64,000 nucleotides of DNA from Parabacteroides sp. PH5-46 (GCF_029892785.1 NZ_JARXXA010000002.1:310001-374000); one strand, 5' to 3'; shown: positions 33,557 through 42,847, numbered from the stretch's first letter. Program-made: numbers and translations. The notes: generated from the letters alone by a model not told the origin.

Positions 33557-35416
33557 TTATTTTACAGCTGCTTTTCGGGTTATTTCATTGATTTCAACAA
33601 TGTATATTCCTTTTGGTAATGAGATACTTGTTGTTCCCGGGTTTACTTTTTGGCTGGCATATTTGCTTCCGTTCATGCCATAGATGTTTAGTGTGCCATT
33701 CTTATTGCTTTTTACATATAAAGTTCCTGATTGGGTATATATGCTGATTTCGCCGTTTATGGTTGCTATTCCTGTGGCATTTTTAGGTTTTATACCTTCG
33801 ATTTGAATAACGGCACCTTCTTTGATATATCCTAAGTCTATGAGAACTTCATTGATAGAGCTGCTTTTTAACTGTTCGTCTTTAGGATAAACAATAACTC
33901 CATCTACTTTCACGATCAGGCCTTCCAGTGAATACTCGTCACTTACCTGTATTTTTAACGTGAGGACTCTGCCTTCTTCTGTACTTCTGCCCCATATAGT
34001 TTCAGTTGTTACAGCCTCAGTAATGTCTTCGTCTGTTGTTTCATCTATAATAGGAGTGAAGGTGATCTCGGGATTGTTGCTTATTACAGTCAGCACTTTT
34101 TCTCTTTCGTCTACCGTAACCACGTAATTATGCGCTACCGGTTTTTGTGCCCACCTGATGATGTATTCGCCGGCTTTTACAGGGTATGTTAGTTTTTCTC
34201 CCGATTGAGTATATGCTTCAGCAATGGGTATGGTGCTGAAAATTAGTGTTGGAGTACCGTCTACAATAGAAGCATCCTCTTCGGTTAGCCCTTCGTATAT
34301 AAAGTAGAATATAGGTGTTTCTGTAGCTTCGGAAATACAATTTTCCAACTTAACAGTCAGCGGAGCCGGTAGTACCGTAACAGACATCGTGACTTCTGCA
34401 TCTGAGTAACGTCCATTATCTGCCTGAGATATCGTTATATTGGTAGTTCCGGGAGAGAGGAATCTGATGGTTCCGTCCTCAACTGCTGCGATGGATGGGT
34501 TTTCTACTGTTATTTGGAATTCACTTTCCGTATTATTAGATGTAGGATTGAAAGCTGCTTCCCTTCCATAAAAACATTCATAAGGTAGGGTAGGCAATGT
34601 GATGACTGTTTTATTCCGTTTGAATGTCAGCTCTACATCGTCTGCCCATAAGATGTTCTCCTTACCGATGGCATTGCGATCATAATAGTTGGCAGAAGAT
34701 ATAACGATATTCAGCTTTTCCGGTGTTCGGTTACTGCTGTATTGGAAAGGAACAGCAATGCGTGTCCACTCATTTAATTCACCATTAATACGGTATTCGG
34801 CTTTTCCGATTAAACGGGCTCCATCGCTACTAGCTAATACACAGCGATCCTGGTCGTATATGGTTGCAGTATCTGTAGAAGCAGTCTTTCCTTCAGGATT
34901 TACTGGCACTTTTGAGGTAGAGGTGCCTTCCCACAAGTAAGCAAGGATTAGAGCATTTTCGTTTTTATCGCCACCAAGCGTTCGTTTATAATACCCCACA
35001 ATCGAGTCAGGGCGCTCAGAATATTCTATTCCACCTACGGTTCCTCCATCACATTCGGGAATATTCATTACTGCATAAGCCCATGGAACACCTAATGTGA
35101 TGTAGGCTGGCGCATTACTGCCAATGCTTCCTAATCCAACAAATTTGTTTTCCATTTTGGCTGATAGTCCACCTATTCTTCCGGCATCAGGCTCAACCAC
35201 TACCTTTGAAGCAAAGAGAAGTACTTTTTGGTTCACATTAGAGGCTTCCCAACCTGCTGGTTGCTGACCGGGTCTCAGGTATTCTCCGGGTAATGCTCCA
35301 TTTCCTCTTGTGTCTGAGTTCCAACTTTCAAAATCTCCGTTGACTTGTGCGCTTGAATTACTTATGTTAAGAATTAGCAAACACAAAATAGCAAGGTAAA
35401 ATCTTTTCATCTTCAT
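33557..35416 (-). CDS. Secreted PCMD-domain protein with type IX sorting-like tail
   Basis: This 619-residue protein has a signal peptide (MKMKRFYLAILCLLILNISNSSAQ). Residues 25-265 resemble the PCMD (putative carbohydrate metabolism) beta-sandwich: NGDFESW at the start, TRIAVPFQYSS and ILWADDVELTF at the end. Residues 270-500 look like Ig or MBG-like repeats (ITISQADNGRYSDAEVTM; YPVKAGEYIIRWAQ). The last 70 residues (SGTLYVKSNKNGTLNIYGM ... LPKGIYIVEI) resemble a Por-type C-terminal sorting domain, so cell-surface display by type IX secretion is likely. No enzymatic motif is seen. Possibly a surface adhesin or glycan-binding protein. Confidence 0.8.
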   Translation of the reverse strand: MKMKRFYLAILCLLILNISNSSAQVNGDFESWNSDTRGNGALPGEYLRPGQQPAGWEASNVNQKVLLFASKVVVEPDAGRIGGLSAKMENKFVGLGSIGSNAPAYITLGVPWAYAVMNIPECDGGTVGGIEYSERPDSIVGYYKRTLGGDKNENALILAYLWEGTSTSKVPVNPEGKTASTDTATIYDQDRCVLASSDGARLIGKAEYRINGELNEWTRIAVPFQYSSNRTPEKLNIVISSANYYDRNAIGKENILWADDVELTFKRNKTVITLPTLPYECFYGREAAFNPTSNNTESEFQITVENPSIAAVEDGTIRFLSPGTTNITISQADNGRYSDAEVTMSVTVLPAPLTVKLENCISEATETPIFYFIYEGLTEEDASIVDGTPTLIFSTIPIAEAYTQSGEKLTYPVKAGEYIIRWAQKPVAHNYVVTVDEREKVLTVISNNPEITFTPIIDETTDEDITEAVTTETIWGRSTEEGRVLTLKIQVSDEYSLEGLIVKVDGVIVYPKDEQLKSSSINEVLIDLGYIKEGAVIQIEGIKPKNATGIATINGEISIYTQSGTLYVKSNKNGTLNIYGMNGSKYASQKVNPGTTSISLPKGIYIVEINEITRKAAVK

Positions 35417-35533
35417 AGAATAGTTATTTTAAAATAATATTGTAAAAATTCGACAAAGGTATAAATATTCTCCTTTCCTAGCTTTTGTTTGTTTAAATCC
35501 GGACTATAAAAAGGTTGTTTAACACCAAAAAGT

Positions 35534-36424
35534 TTAGCGTTTGCTTCTGGGGTGATGTAGTAGGATTTCTTTTCGGAGAAATTCGCGGTCGATGTGTGTG
35601 TATATCTCGGTTGTGGTTATTTTTTCATGCCCCAGCATCTCTTGTATGGCACGTAGATTGGCACCACCCTCCAGTAGGTGAGTGGCGAAGGAATGGCGGA
35701 AGGTATGAGGGCTTACGTTTTTGTGTATTCCCGCCATTTCGGTTTGTTGTTTGATGATGTGGAAGACCATAATACGTGACAAAGCTGTCCCTCTGCGGCT
35801 GAGGAAGAGGATGTCTTCAAAGCCTTTCTTTACCCGAATCAGGTTTCGGTCGAACAGGTAATTCTTAATTTCGTGAAGAGCTGTTTCTGAGATAGGGACT
35901 AAACGTTGTTTGCTCCCCTTTCCCTCTACTTTGATAAAGCCTTCGTCAAAATATACGTCCGGATAGCGGAGGGATGTTAGTTCTGAAACACGTAGTCCGC
36001 AGCTGTATAATACTTCCAACATGGCACGATTCCGTTGTCCTTCCAGCAGTGATAAGTCGATTGTGTCAAGGATGTTGTTTATTTCATTAACCGTGAGAAC
36101 TTCCGGCAGCTTGAAGCCTATTTTGGGTGACTCAAGCAGTTCGGTAGGGTCAATCGTTATATAGCTGTCGAGAAGAAGGAAACGGTAAAAAGATTTGATG
36201 CCGGATATGATACGTGCCTGTGAGCGAGGATGGATACCTATATCATGTAATTGTGCAACAAACTGTTGTAAATTTTCATATGAAACAGTGGAATAGGTAA
36301 GCCCTTCATCTGCCATAAAACGAAGCAATTTGTCAAGGTCGGTCATGTATGCATCTACCGAATGGGGTGAGAGTGCCTTTTCCAACCGGAGATAAATTTG
36401 GTATTTGCTAATAATATCATTCAT
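35534..36424 (-). CDS. xerD: Tyrosine recombinase XerD
   Basis: This 296-residue recombinase has an N-terminal SAM-like core-binding domain (1-90) and a catalytic domain with all residues present: Arg145 in CGLRVSEL, Lys169 in VEGKGSKQR, His240 and Arg243 in HTFRHSFATHL, His266 in LGHEKI and nucleophile Tyr275 in EIYTHID. It is the length and type of chromosomal XerD, which resolves chromosome dimers at dif with XerC and FtsK. No phage or integron genes surround it. It is divergent from aroQ, as commonly seen in Bacteroidales. Confidence 0.94.
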   Translation of the reverse strand: MNDIISKYQIYLRLEKALSPHSVDAYMTDLDKLLRFMADEGLTYSTVSYENLQQFVAQLHDIGIHPRSQARIISGIKSFYRFLLLDSYITIDPTELLESPKIGFKLPEVLTVNEINNILDTIDLSLLEGQRNRAMLEVLYSCGLRVSELTSLRYPDVYFDEGFIKVEGKGSKQRLVPISETALHEIKNYLFDRNLIRVKKGFEDILFLSRRGTALSRIMVFHIIKQQTEMAGIHKNVSPHTFRHSFATHLLEGGANLRAIQEMLGHEKITTTEIYTHIDREFLRKEILLHHPRSKR

Positions 36425-36432
36425 AAAATCAC

Positions 36433-36477
36433 TACCTTTGCCCCACTAAATATGTGCCGGCTTATGGTACAAAGGTA
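36433..36477. promoter_or_regulatory. Facing -7 boxes of xerD and aroQ
   Basis: TACCTTTG at 36433-36440 (plus strand, for aroQ) and its exact inverse at 36470-36477 (minus strand, for xerD) form a symmetric pair centred on 36455. Each transcript would begin inside the region and run across the other promoter, which suggests mutual interference. Clear -33 boxes are not visible. Confidence 0.55.
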
Positions 36478-36493
36478 ATAAACTTGTAACAAA

Positions 36494-36913
36494 ATGAAGA
36501 AGTTTCAGATTATCAACGGGCCAAATCTTAATCTGCTGGGAAAACGTGAGCCGGCAGTATATGGAAATCTTTCATTTGAAGGTTATCTGGACGTTTTGCG
36601 AAAGAAATATCCTCAGTGTGAAATAGATTATTATCAGAGTAACATAGAAGGTGAATTGATAAACAAAATACATGAAGTAGGTTTTAGTTACGATGGAATT
36701 ATTTTAAACGCAGGAGCTTATACGCATACGTCTATCGCTTTGCACGATGCGATAAAAGCGGTAGATGTGCCGGTTGTGGAAGTACATATATCTAATGTGC
36801 ATGCGAGAGAGTCTTTCCGGCATGTTTCCATGATATCGGCTGCCTGCAAAGGGGTTGTTTTAGGTTTTGGATTGGATTCGTACGAATTAGCACTCCAAGG
36901 ATTAATTAATTAA
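36494..36913 (+). CDS. aroQ: 3-dehydroquinate dehydratase, type II
   Basis: This 139-residue enzyme carries out the third step of the shikimate pathway, turning 3-dehydroquinate to 3-dehydroshikimate. The type II signature is at the N-terminus (IINGPNLNLLGKREPAVYG, with the flexible-loop Arg and the catalytic Tyr). NAGAYTHTSIALHDAI and VEVHISNVHARESFRHVSMIS supply the Asn, His and substrate-binding residues. Length is as expected for the dodecameric family. It is first in a likely operon with pyk and the genes behind it. Confidence 0.97.
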   Translation: MKKFQIINGPNLNLLGKREPAVYGNLSFEGYLDVLRKKYPQCEIDYYQSNIEGELINKIHEVGFSYDGIILNAGAYTHTSIALHDAIKAVDVPVVEVHISNVHARESFRHVSMISAACKGVVLGFGLDSYELALQGLIN

Positions 36914-36953
36914 AATTAGAGATTGAAAATTGAAAACTGAAAACGAAGTTTTT

Positions 36954-38411
36954 ATGTTAAAGCATACAAAGATTGTTGCTACTATTTCCGATAAACGCTG
37001 TGACGTAGATTTTATCAAACAGCTATACGACTCGGGAATGAATGTTATTCGTCTGAATTCTGCTCACATGGGTGAAGATGGATTCGACAGGGTTATTAAT
37101 AACGCCAGAACCGTATCAAATCGTATCGGGATACTGATGGACACGAAAGGTCCTGAAATCAGAACTACGATAACAGCCTATCCGATAGAACTCAAGACTG
37201 GCGATCGTATAAAAGTAAAAGGTGATCCAACGGTAGAGACTACCCGCGAATGCCTGAATGTATCATACCCTAGTTTTGTAGACGATATGAAAGTGGGCGA
37301 TGATATGTTGATCGATGACGGCGATCTGGACTTGAAGGTCGTAGAAAAGCACTCGGATTATCTGGTTTGTGAGGCTTTGAACGATGCTACATTAGGTAGT
37401 CGTAAGAGCGTGAACGTGCCGGGAGTGCGGATTAATCTTCCTTCTCTTACGGAGAAAGACAGAAGCAATATACAGTATTGTATTAAAAATAAGGTGGATT
37501 TTATTGCACATTCGTTTGTACGCAGCAAGCAGGATGTGTTGGATATCCAGAAAATCCTGGACGAGCAGAATAGCCAGATAAAGATCATTGCCAAAATAGA
37601 AAACCAGGAAGGAGTAGACAATATCGACGAAATATTGGAGGCTGCTTACGGAATTATGATTGCCCGGGGCGACTTGGGTATTGAAGTGCCTGCCGAGAAG
37701 ATTCCCGGTATACAGCGAGTGCTGATACGTAAGTGCGTAGAAGTGAAGAAGCCGGTAATTGTAGCGACACAGATGCTCCACTCCATGATTAACAACCCAC
37801 GTCCTACCCGTGCGGAAGTAACCGACATCGCGAATGCGATCTATTATCGTACCGATGCCTTGATGCTGAGTGGTGAAACGGCATACGGAAAATATCCGGT
37901 GGAAGCAGTTCAAACGATGACGAAGGTAGCACGCGAAGCAGAGAAAACAAAACTGGCGGCTAATGATATCCGCGTTCCTATTGAAGGGAACGACTTGGAT
38001 GTTACATCTTTCCTGGCTAAACAGGCAGTTAAGTCATCCTCAAAGCTACAGGTGAAAGCTATTATAACAGACAGCCATACTGGTCGTACCGCTCGTTTCC
38101 TTGCAGCATTCAGGGGGACTTCTCCGGTATATGCCATTTGCTATAACGAAGATGTGATGCGTACGCTTTCCCTCTCTTACGGGGTATGGGCTGTTCATCA
38201 ACCCTGGGACGATAGTCGGCGCGGATACTTCTTCAATGCCTTGAACGAACTAATCCATAGCGGGCATATTACCCGTGACAATATGGTTGCTTACTTGAGC
38301 GGTAGCTTTGGCGAAGGAGGCGGAACCACTTTCCTTGAGATAAATAATGTAGGAAAAGTGCTGGATAATGCGAACGCTTATTCGCTGCCTACGTTCAAAG
38401 AGAAAAAATGA
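36954..38411 (+). CDS. pyk: Pyruvate kinase
   Basis: The ATG at 36954 gives MLKHTKIVATISDKRCDVDFI and 485 residues; a TTG at 36930 inside an AT-rich simple-sequence stretch is rejected. It makes pyruvate and ATP from PEP in the last step of glycolysis. Visible motifs are NVIRLNSAHM, MDTKGPEIRTT, IIAKIENQEGVDNIDEI (catalytic Lys and Mg-binding Glu) and IMIARGDLGIEVP. The C-terminal allosteric domain ends in GSFGEGGGTTFLEI. It overlaps the next gene by four bases (ATGA). Confidence 0.97.
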   Translation: MLKHTKIVATISDKRCDVDFIKQLYDSGMNVIRLNSAHMGEDGFDRVINNARTVSNRIGILMDTKGPEIRTTITAYPIELKTGDRIKVKGDPTVETTRECLNVSYPSFVDDMKVGDDMLIDDGDLDLKVVEKHSDYLVCEALNDATLGSRKSVNVPGVRINLPSLTEKDRSNIQYCIKNKVDFIAHSFVRSKQDVLDIQKILDEQNSQIKIIAKIENQEGVDNIDEILEAAYGIMIARGDLGIEVPAEKIPGIQRVLIRKCVEVKKPVIVATQMLHSMINNPRPTRAEVTDIANAIYYRTDALMLSGETAYGKYPVEAVQTMTKVAREAEKTKLAANDIRVPIEGNDLDVTSFLAKQAVKSSSKLQVKAIITDSHTGRTARFLAAFRGTSPVYAICYNEDVMRTLSLSYGVWAVHQPWDDSRRGYFFNALNELIHSGHITRDNMVAYLSGSFGEGGGTTFLEINNVGKVLDNANAYSLPTFKEKK

Positions 38412-39043
38412 ATGCCGATGCGTTAGACGATTATATCCTTTCACATATTGATGAGGAAGGGGATTTATTGGCAGAGCTAAACCGGGATGCACATGTCAAC
38501 TTACTTCGTCCAAGGATGTTGTCGGGGCATTTGCAGGGGCGTATCCTCAAAATGTTTTGCAGGATGTTACGCCCCAGACGCATCCTTGAAATCGGTACGT
38601 ATACGGGCTATGCTACGCTTTGCATGGCTGAAGGGATAGACGACGATGCCCTTATTTATTCCATTGAGATCAATGATGAAATGGAAGACTTTATAAATAA
38701 ATATGTATCGAAGTCGCCCGATAAGCATAAAATAAAAGTTTGCTTTGGTGATGCGATGGATATTATCCCTTCGCTGGGCGAAACATTCGATATGGTATTT
38801 ATCGATGCCGACAAGCGTTTGTATTCCGCCTACTTTGATTTGGTTTTCCCCTTTGTGCGGGAAGGCGGAATTATATTGGCCGATAACATCCTTTGGGACG
38901 GAAAGGTATTAACTCCTCCGCAACCGGCAGACAAACAGACGGTCGGTATCCTAGACTTTAACGAAAAGATAAAACAGGATACGCGAATAGAAAAAGTTAT
39001 ACTACCTTTACGCGACGGCCTTACGGTTATATGGAAAAAATAA
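38408..39043 (+). CDS. SAM-dependent O-methyltransferase (COMT-like)
   Basis: This 211-residue class I methyltransferase starts four bases inside pyk (ATGA overlap), so translation is coupled. The SAM-binding loop is ILEIGTYTGYATLCMAEGI near residues 60-78. VFIDADKRLYSAYFD and ILADNILWDGKV give the acidic metal-binding residues typical of the catechol/caffeoyl-CoA O-methyltransferase family. The natural substrate is not known. Its place between pyk and rbfA is a conserved Bacteroidales order (family knowledge), with no obvious pathway link. Confidence 0.92.
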   Translation: MNADALDDYILSHIDEEGDLLAELNRDAHVNLLRPRMLSGHLQGRILKMFCRMLRPRRILEIGTYTGYATLCMAEGIDDDALIYSIEINDEMEDFINKYVSKSPDKHKIKVCFGDAMDIIPSLGETFDMVFIDADKRLYSAYFDLVFPFVREGGIILADNILWDGKVLTPPQPADKQTVGILDFNEKIKQDTRIEKVILPLRDGLTVIWKK

Positions 39044-39057
39044 TAAAGTAAAACAGT

Positions 39058-39393
39058 ATGGAAAGCAAGAGATTACAAAAAATACAACGCCTGCTCCAGA
39101 AAGAACTGGGCGATATATTCCAAAAGCAGACCCAGGCTTTGCCGGGAACGCTTGTCTCTGTGAGTGCGGTACGAGTAAGCCCCGACCTGAGTATTGCGAA
39201 AGCGTACCTGAGTATATTCCCCTCGGAAAAAGGCGAAGAGCTGCTGAAGGCTATTCGTACCAATACAAAGTCGATACGTTATGACCTGGGGCAACGCGTA
39301 CGTACTCAGCTACGTGTCATTCCCGATCTATCATTTTTTATCGACGACTCGTTAGACTATATAGAAAACATAGACAAATTGCTAAACAACTGA
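39058..39393 (+). CDS. rbfA: 30S ribosome-binding factor A
   Basis: This 111-residue protein starts MESKRLQKIQRLLQKELGDIFQ and continues with the KH-fold strands VSVSAVRVSPDLSIAKAYLSIFP and helix KSIRYDLGQRVRTQLRVIPDLSFFIDDSLDY, all typical of RbfA. RbfA helps late 16S rRNA maturation and cold adaptation. It follows the methyltransferase by 14 bp and precedes the permease gene by 3 bp, so these genes form one operon. Confidence 0.96.
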   Translation: MESKRLQKIQRLLQKELGDIFQKQTQALPGTLVSVSAVRVSPDLSIAKAYLSIFPSEKGEELLKAIRTNTKSIRYDLGQRVRTQLRVIPDLSFFIDDSLDYIENIDKLLNN

Positions 39394-39396
39394 AAA

Positions 39397-40617
39397 TTGA
39401 ATATCTCTTTTTTCATAGCCCGCAGGTACCTCTTTTCTAAGAAATCGCATAATGCCATTAATGTTATATCGATGGTGGCGGTTTGTGGGGTGGTAGTTGC
39501 TACTATTGCATTGGTTTGTGCATTATCCGTTTTCAATGGCTTTAACGATTTGGTTGCGTCTATGTTCAGCAACCTCGATCCCGATCTGAAAGTTACGCCG
39601 GCTGCCGGAAAGGTGTTTGAGCCCTCGGAACAGTTGGCTAAGCTCCGTAAGTTGGAAGGTGTTTCCTGTGTGAGTGAGGTGCTGCAGGAAAATTCACTGA
39701 TCAAGTACAGTGATCGCCAGGTAATTGCCGTAGTAAAAGGGGTAGATGAATATTATAAAGAGCTGACGCAGATTGATAGTGTCTTGGTAGACGGTGAATT
39801 TATTTTGCAGGATGAGGTGGTGGATTATGCCACTTTGGGACTTGGGCTGGCTGCCTCGCTGGGTATCAAGCCCTCCTTTTCTTTTCCCCTGGAGATTTAT
39901 GCTCCCAAACGGGATGTAAGTGTTAATCTTTCCAACCCGGCTACTTCCTTCAACCTGGAATATGCTTATACCCGCGCCGTTTTTCGGATGAATCAGCAGC
40001 TGTATGACGAAAACTATATGCTTGTCCCCCTTTCGCTGGCACGAACATTATTTACATACGAAAATGAAGTTTCGGCTCTGGAAATTAAGGTAGCCAAAGG
40101 AGCAAACGCCCAATCAGTCAAGAAACAAATCAAAGCATTGCTGGGAAATGACTTTGAGGTGAAAGATCGCTTCGAACAACAGGAAGCCTCCTTCAAAATG
40201 ATGCAGATCGAGAAGTGGATGACTTTTCTGATCCTTTGTTTTATTCTGGCTATAGCCCTATTTAATGTCATAGGCTCGTTGTCGATGCTAATGATAGAGA
40301 AGCAAGATGATATACGCACCCTCCGTAATATGGGAGCCGACGATTCACTTATTCGTCGTATCTTTCTTTTCGAAGGCTGGATGATCTCTGGTTTTGGAGC
40401 TTTGATCGGTATTGTTATTGGATTAGTCATTTGTTTGCTCCAACAGGAATTAGGGCTCATTAAGATGGGAGCTGCCGGAGCTTTTATTATTGATAGTTAT
40501 CCCGTACGAGTAGCCTTTTTGGATATTTTTGTCGTCTTTTTGACGGTCATGGCTATCGGTTTTCTCTCCGCTTGGTATCCGGTATATAAACTGGGTGACC
40601 GCTGGCTTAAAAAGTAA
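39397..40617 (+). CDS. FtsX-family permease, LolC/LolE-like lipoprotein-release component
   Basis: A TTG start at 39397 gives MNISFFIARRYLFSKKSHNAINVIS, which matches the family N-terminus, so TTG is accepted; 406 residues. Topology is one N-terminal helix, a large periplasmic MacB/LolE-type domain (about 50-270) and three C-terminal helices (FLILCFILAIALFNVIGSLSM, GFGALIGIVIGLVICLL, FLDIFVVFLTVMAIGFLSAWYP). LolC/E-type permeases extract lipoproteins from the inner membrane with the LolD ATPase, which is not encoded here. The last gene of the aroQ-pyk operon; it converges with the LytTR gene at a 4-bp gap. Confidence 0.88.
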   Translation: MNISFFIARRYLFSKKSHNAINVISMVAVCGVVVATIALVCALSVFNGFNDLVASMFSNLDPDLKVTPAAGKVFEPSEQLAKLRKLEGVSCVSEVLQENSLIKYSDRQVIAVVKGVDEYYKELTQIDSVLVDGEFILQDEVVDYATLGLGLAASLGIKPSFSFPLEIYAPKRDVSVNLSNPATSFNLEYAYTRAVFRMNQQLYDENYMLVPLSLARTLFTYENEVSALEIKVAKGANAQSVKKQIKALLGNDFEVKDRFEQQEASFKMMQIEKWMTFLILCFILAIALFNVIGSLSMLMIEKQDDIRTLRNMGADDSLIRRIFLFEGWMISGFGALIGIVIGLVICLLQQELGLIKMGAAGAFIIDSYPVRVAFLDIFVVFLTVMAIGFLSAWYPVYKLGDRWLKK

Positions 40618-40621
40618 TAGT

Positions 40622-41470
40622 TTACGAAGAGTAGGTCATAAACCAATGAGTAACTTTCTCACTGTATGATTTGGAGATCGGGATGTCGGGTACTCCTGAG
40701 ATGTCAAATTCCATAAAGAGCCCGTCCTTCTGACGGCGGATAACCTTTATTTGTTCAAAGTTTACCATGTAAGAGCGATGGCATCGCCGAACGGGTGTGT
40801 CTGAGAAGTGTTCCTCCAGCGAACGTAAGGAGTTGCGCAGCATAAATTTCGTTAGATGTTCCTTGTTGAGATACCATATAATTACATAGTTGTCTGCCGA
40901 CTCAATATATAATAGGTTTTCTTTTTTTACAGACAGGCGGAGTTCTCCCTTTTCATCGTAGAAATTATAAACAGAAGCGCGTGCGGGAGTCGTAGAGCTA
41001 CTTTCTTCAAGCAACTGAATCTGGCGCTCTTTATCCCGGTAGGAGAAGTAAAGATGAATGGCAGCGTAAGGAAGCAGTAATACCAGGCTGGTATTTATCG
41101 ATGACTCCTTAAATACATTCAGCCATTCTCTTTCAGGATTTACGGACAGCGTATAAATGGTGTAGAACAACGACATGAAAAATATCTCAGCCAAAATCCA
41201 GATAGCATATTGCCCGAACGTTATCGAATGACGCTTGCCCCGGTAATGCATAATTATTCTGCTGATAACAACGACCAGTACCCCGGTGAGAATGATCAGG
41301 CTGGAAAATATGAAAAATTTGAATTCGGATACCGGATACCACTGAGGCGATCCGAACGGCTTGTATATATTAATAAATACCAAAGCAAAAAGTGCGGTTA
41401 ATAATATTAGCCGAATTATATTTCCTTTATCATAAATGTAGCCGGGTAGTTTCTGATTCCAAAAATTCAT
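40622..41470 (-). CDS. Membrane-bound LytTR-domain transcription regulator
   Basis: The ATG at 41470 gives MNFWNQKLPGYIYDKG and 282 residues. The start at 41572 is rejected because a -7 box lies at 41491-41498. Four hydrophobic helices fill residues 18-155 (LILLTALFALVFINIY; FIFSSLIILTGVLVVVISRI; IWILAEIFFMSLFYTIYTL; TSLVLLLPYAAIHLYFSY). A C-terminal LytTR DNA-binding domain follows (LLYIESADNYVIIW, RNSLRSLEEHF, VRRCHRSYMVNF). There is no receiver domain and no kinase neighbour, so it must sense a membrane signal itself or work with a distant partner (inference). Confidence 0.88.
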   Translation of the reverse strand: MNFWNQKLPGYIYDKGNIIRLILLTALFALVFINIYKPFGSPQWYPVSEFKFFIFSSLIILTGVLVVVISRIIMHYRGKRHSITFGQYAIWILAEIFFMSLFYTIYTLSVNPEREWLNVFKESSINTSLVLLLPYAAIHLYFSYRDKERQIQLLEESSSTTPARASVYNFYDEKGELRLSVKKENLLYIESADNYVIIWYLNKEHLTKFMLRNSLRSLEEHFSDTPVRRCHRSYMVNFEQIKVIRRQKDGLFMEFDISGVPDIPISKSYSEKVTHWFMTYSS

Positions 41471-41490
41471 TTCAACACTTTTTCTTTCCA

Positions 41491-41498
41491 CAAATGTA
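41491..41498 (-). promoter_or_regulatory. -7 box of the LytTR gene
   Basis: The minus strand reads TACATTTG, giving a start near 41484, only 14 bases before the chosen ATG at 41470. It excludes the upstream in-frame start. Confidence 0.6.
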
Positions 41499-41649
41499 AC
41501 TAAATAATCCCGAATTAGCCTTTTGTATTCACCCCGTATATTTGTTTTTCGCCCCTGCATATCCCTTTTCATCCCTTAGCAGTGGTAGAGGAACCATTAA
41601 TTTGCTGCATTCCTTCAACTGTTGTTTGTTTGTGGAAAATACCAGTCCT

Positions 41650-42795
41650 ATGGATGTTACGATTCGATCTCAACAATTGCACACGCTTTTCTCGTATGAA
41701 AAGAAGGCAGATATAGTGGATAGCCGTCTGGAAATAATACCTTACAACTTTATTCAGAAAGAAAAAAGTCGTGAGATAAAAGATTTTCAGCGAGAGCTTC
41801 TTCCTACTGAATTCTGCCCCCTTACCGACGATTGTATCCAGGAAAATAAATCCTTCACTTATACAATTTTTGCTCCTAAAAGGAAAATAAAGCATGACAA
41901 GGCAATTATTCTTTTACATGGGCTAAATGAACGCACCTGGGATAAATACCTTACTTGGGCGGAATATCTGGCTTCGGCGACAGGCAAAGCCGTTATTTTG
42001 TTCCCGATTGCTTTTCACATGAACCGCACGCCGGATCACTGGAATAATCCGCGTGCTGTATTACCTTGGGTTACCAAACGCAGGCAGACGGTAGCAGATT
42101 TGTGTAATTCTACTTTCGCCAACGTGGCTTTAAGCAGCCGTATCTCCCGGCATCCGTTGCGTTTTTATATCTCCGGACGCGAATCGGCTTACAATCTTTG
42201 CCAACTCGTTCACGAAATAAAGAACGGCGAACACCCCTCGTTCCAAGAGGACACATCTATAAACCTTTTTGCTTATTCCATAGGAGCGCTTCTGTCTCAG
42301 GTTCTATTACTGGCCAATCCGGACAAGATCTTTTCTGATACCCGCCTGTTTATGTTTTGTGGTGGCTCTATCTTTAACCATATGGATGGGAATGCCCGTG
42401 ATATCCTCGACAAAGAAGCTTTTGATCGTCTGCAGCAATATTATAATACAGACTTTCTCGAAAAAGAGAGACTCCCGGCTTCTTTTGGGAATGACTTCCT
42501 GGAGCAGGCTTTTAAGGCAATGATCCGTCAGGATGTCCTTTCGGAATTCCGCGAGGGCTTTTTCGAAAAAGCCTGTAACCGCATTCGCGTTATATCCCTA
42601 AAGAAGGATGTCGTTATCCCTACGCTTGGTGTAATAAAAGCCCTGGGTAAAGCCTCTTCGCACATCCTGGAAGAAATGGACTTCCCGTACTCCTACAGTC
42701 ACCAAGTACCCTTTCCTACCTCGCCCAAAGTAGAATCCTCCCTTATTAATAACGCATTCTTAAAAGTCTTCGGCAAAGCCGCTGCTTTCCTGTGA
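41650..42795 (+). CDS. DUF6051 alpha/beta-hydrolase-like protein
   Basis: The ATG at 41650 gives MDVTIRSQQLHTLFSYEKKAD and 381 residues; an earlier TTG at 41542 overlaps a -7-like TATATTTG and is rejected. The protein looks like DUF6051. An alpha/beta-hydrolase core is suggested by KAIILLHGLNERTWDKY (oxyanion-type HG) and INLFAYSIGALLSQVLLL, where Ser in AYSIGA would be the nucleophile. The late SYSHQVPFP may carry the His. No signal peptide. Substrate and role are unknown. Confidence 0.78.
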   Translation: MDVTIRSQQLHTLFSYEKKADIVDSRLEIIPYNFIQKEKSREIKDFQRELLPTEFCPLTDDCIQENKSFTYTIFAPKRKIKHDKAIILLHGLNERTWDKYLTWAEYLASATGKAVILFPIAFHMNRTPDHWNNPRAVLPWVTKRRQTVADLCNSTFANVALSSRISRHPLRFYISGRESAYNLCQLVHEIKNGEHPSFQEDTSINLFAYSIGALLSQVLLLANPDKIFSDTRLFMFCGGSIFNHMDGNARDILDKEAFDRLQQYYNTDFLEKERLPASFGNDFLEQAFKAMIRQDVLSEFREGFFEKACNRIRVISLKKDVVIPTLGVIKALGKASSHILEEMDFPYSYSHQVPFPTSPKVESSLINNAFLKVFGKAAAFL

Positions 42796-42802
42796 GTAAA
42801 TA

Positions 42803-42845
42803 AAAATAGCTCACGACTCATTTTAATTGGCTCGTGAGCTATTTT
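42803..42845 (+). terminator. Terminator after the DUF6051 gene
   Basis: AAAATAGCTCACGA (42803-42816) pairs perfectly with TCGTGAGCTATTTT (42832-42845), a 14-bp stem with T-run. It ends the DUF6051 transcript. The right arm recurs at 16045-16057. Confidence 0.8.
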
Positions 42846-42847
42846 AT

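Noticed and set aside
35534-36424. XerD as integrase of a mobile element
   Set aside because: It has chromosomal XerD length and context beside aroQ and pyk, with no att repeats or cargo genes.
36914-36953. Start of pyk at TTG 36930
   Set aside because: The extra residues come from an AT-rich simple repeat (ATTGAAAACTGAAAACG) and the family begins at MLKHTKIVATIS.
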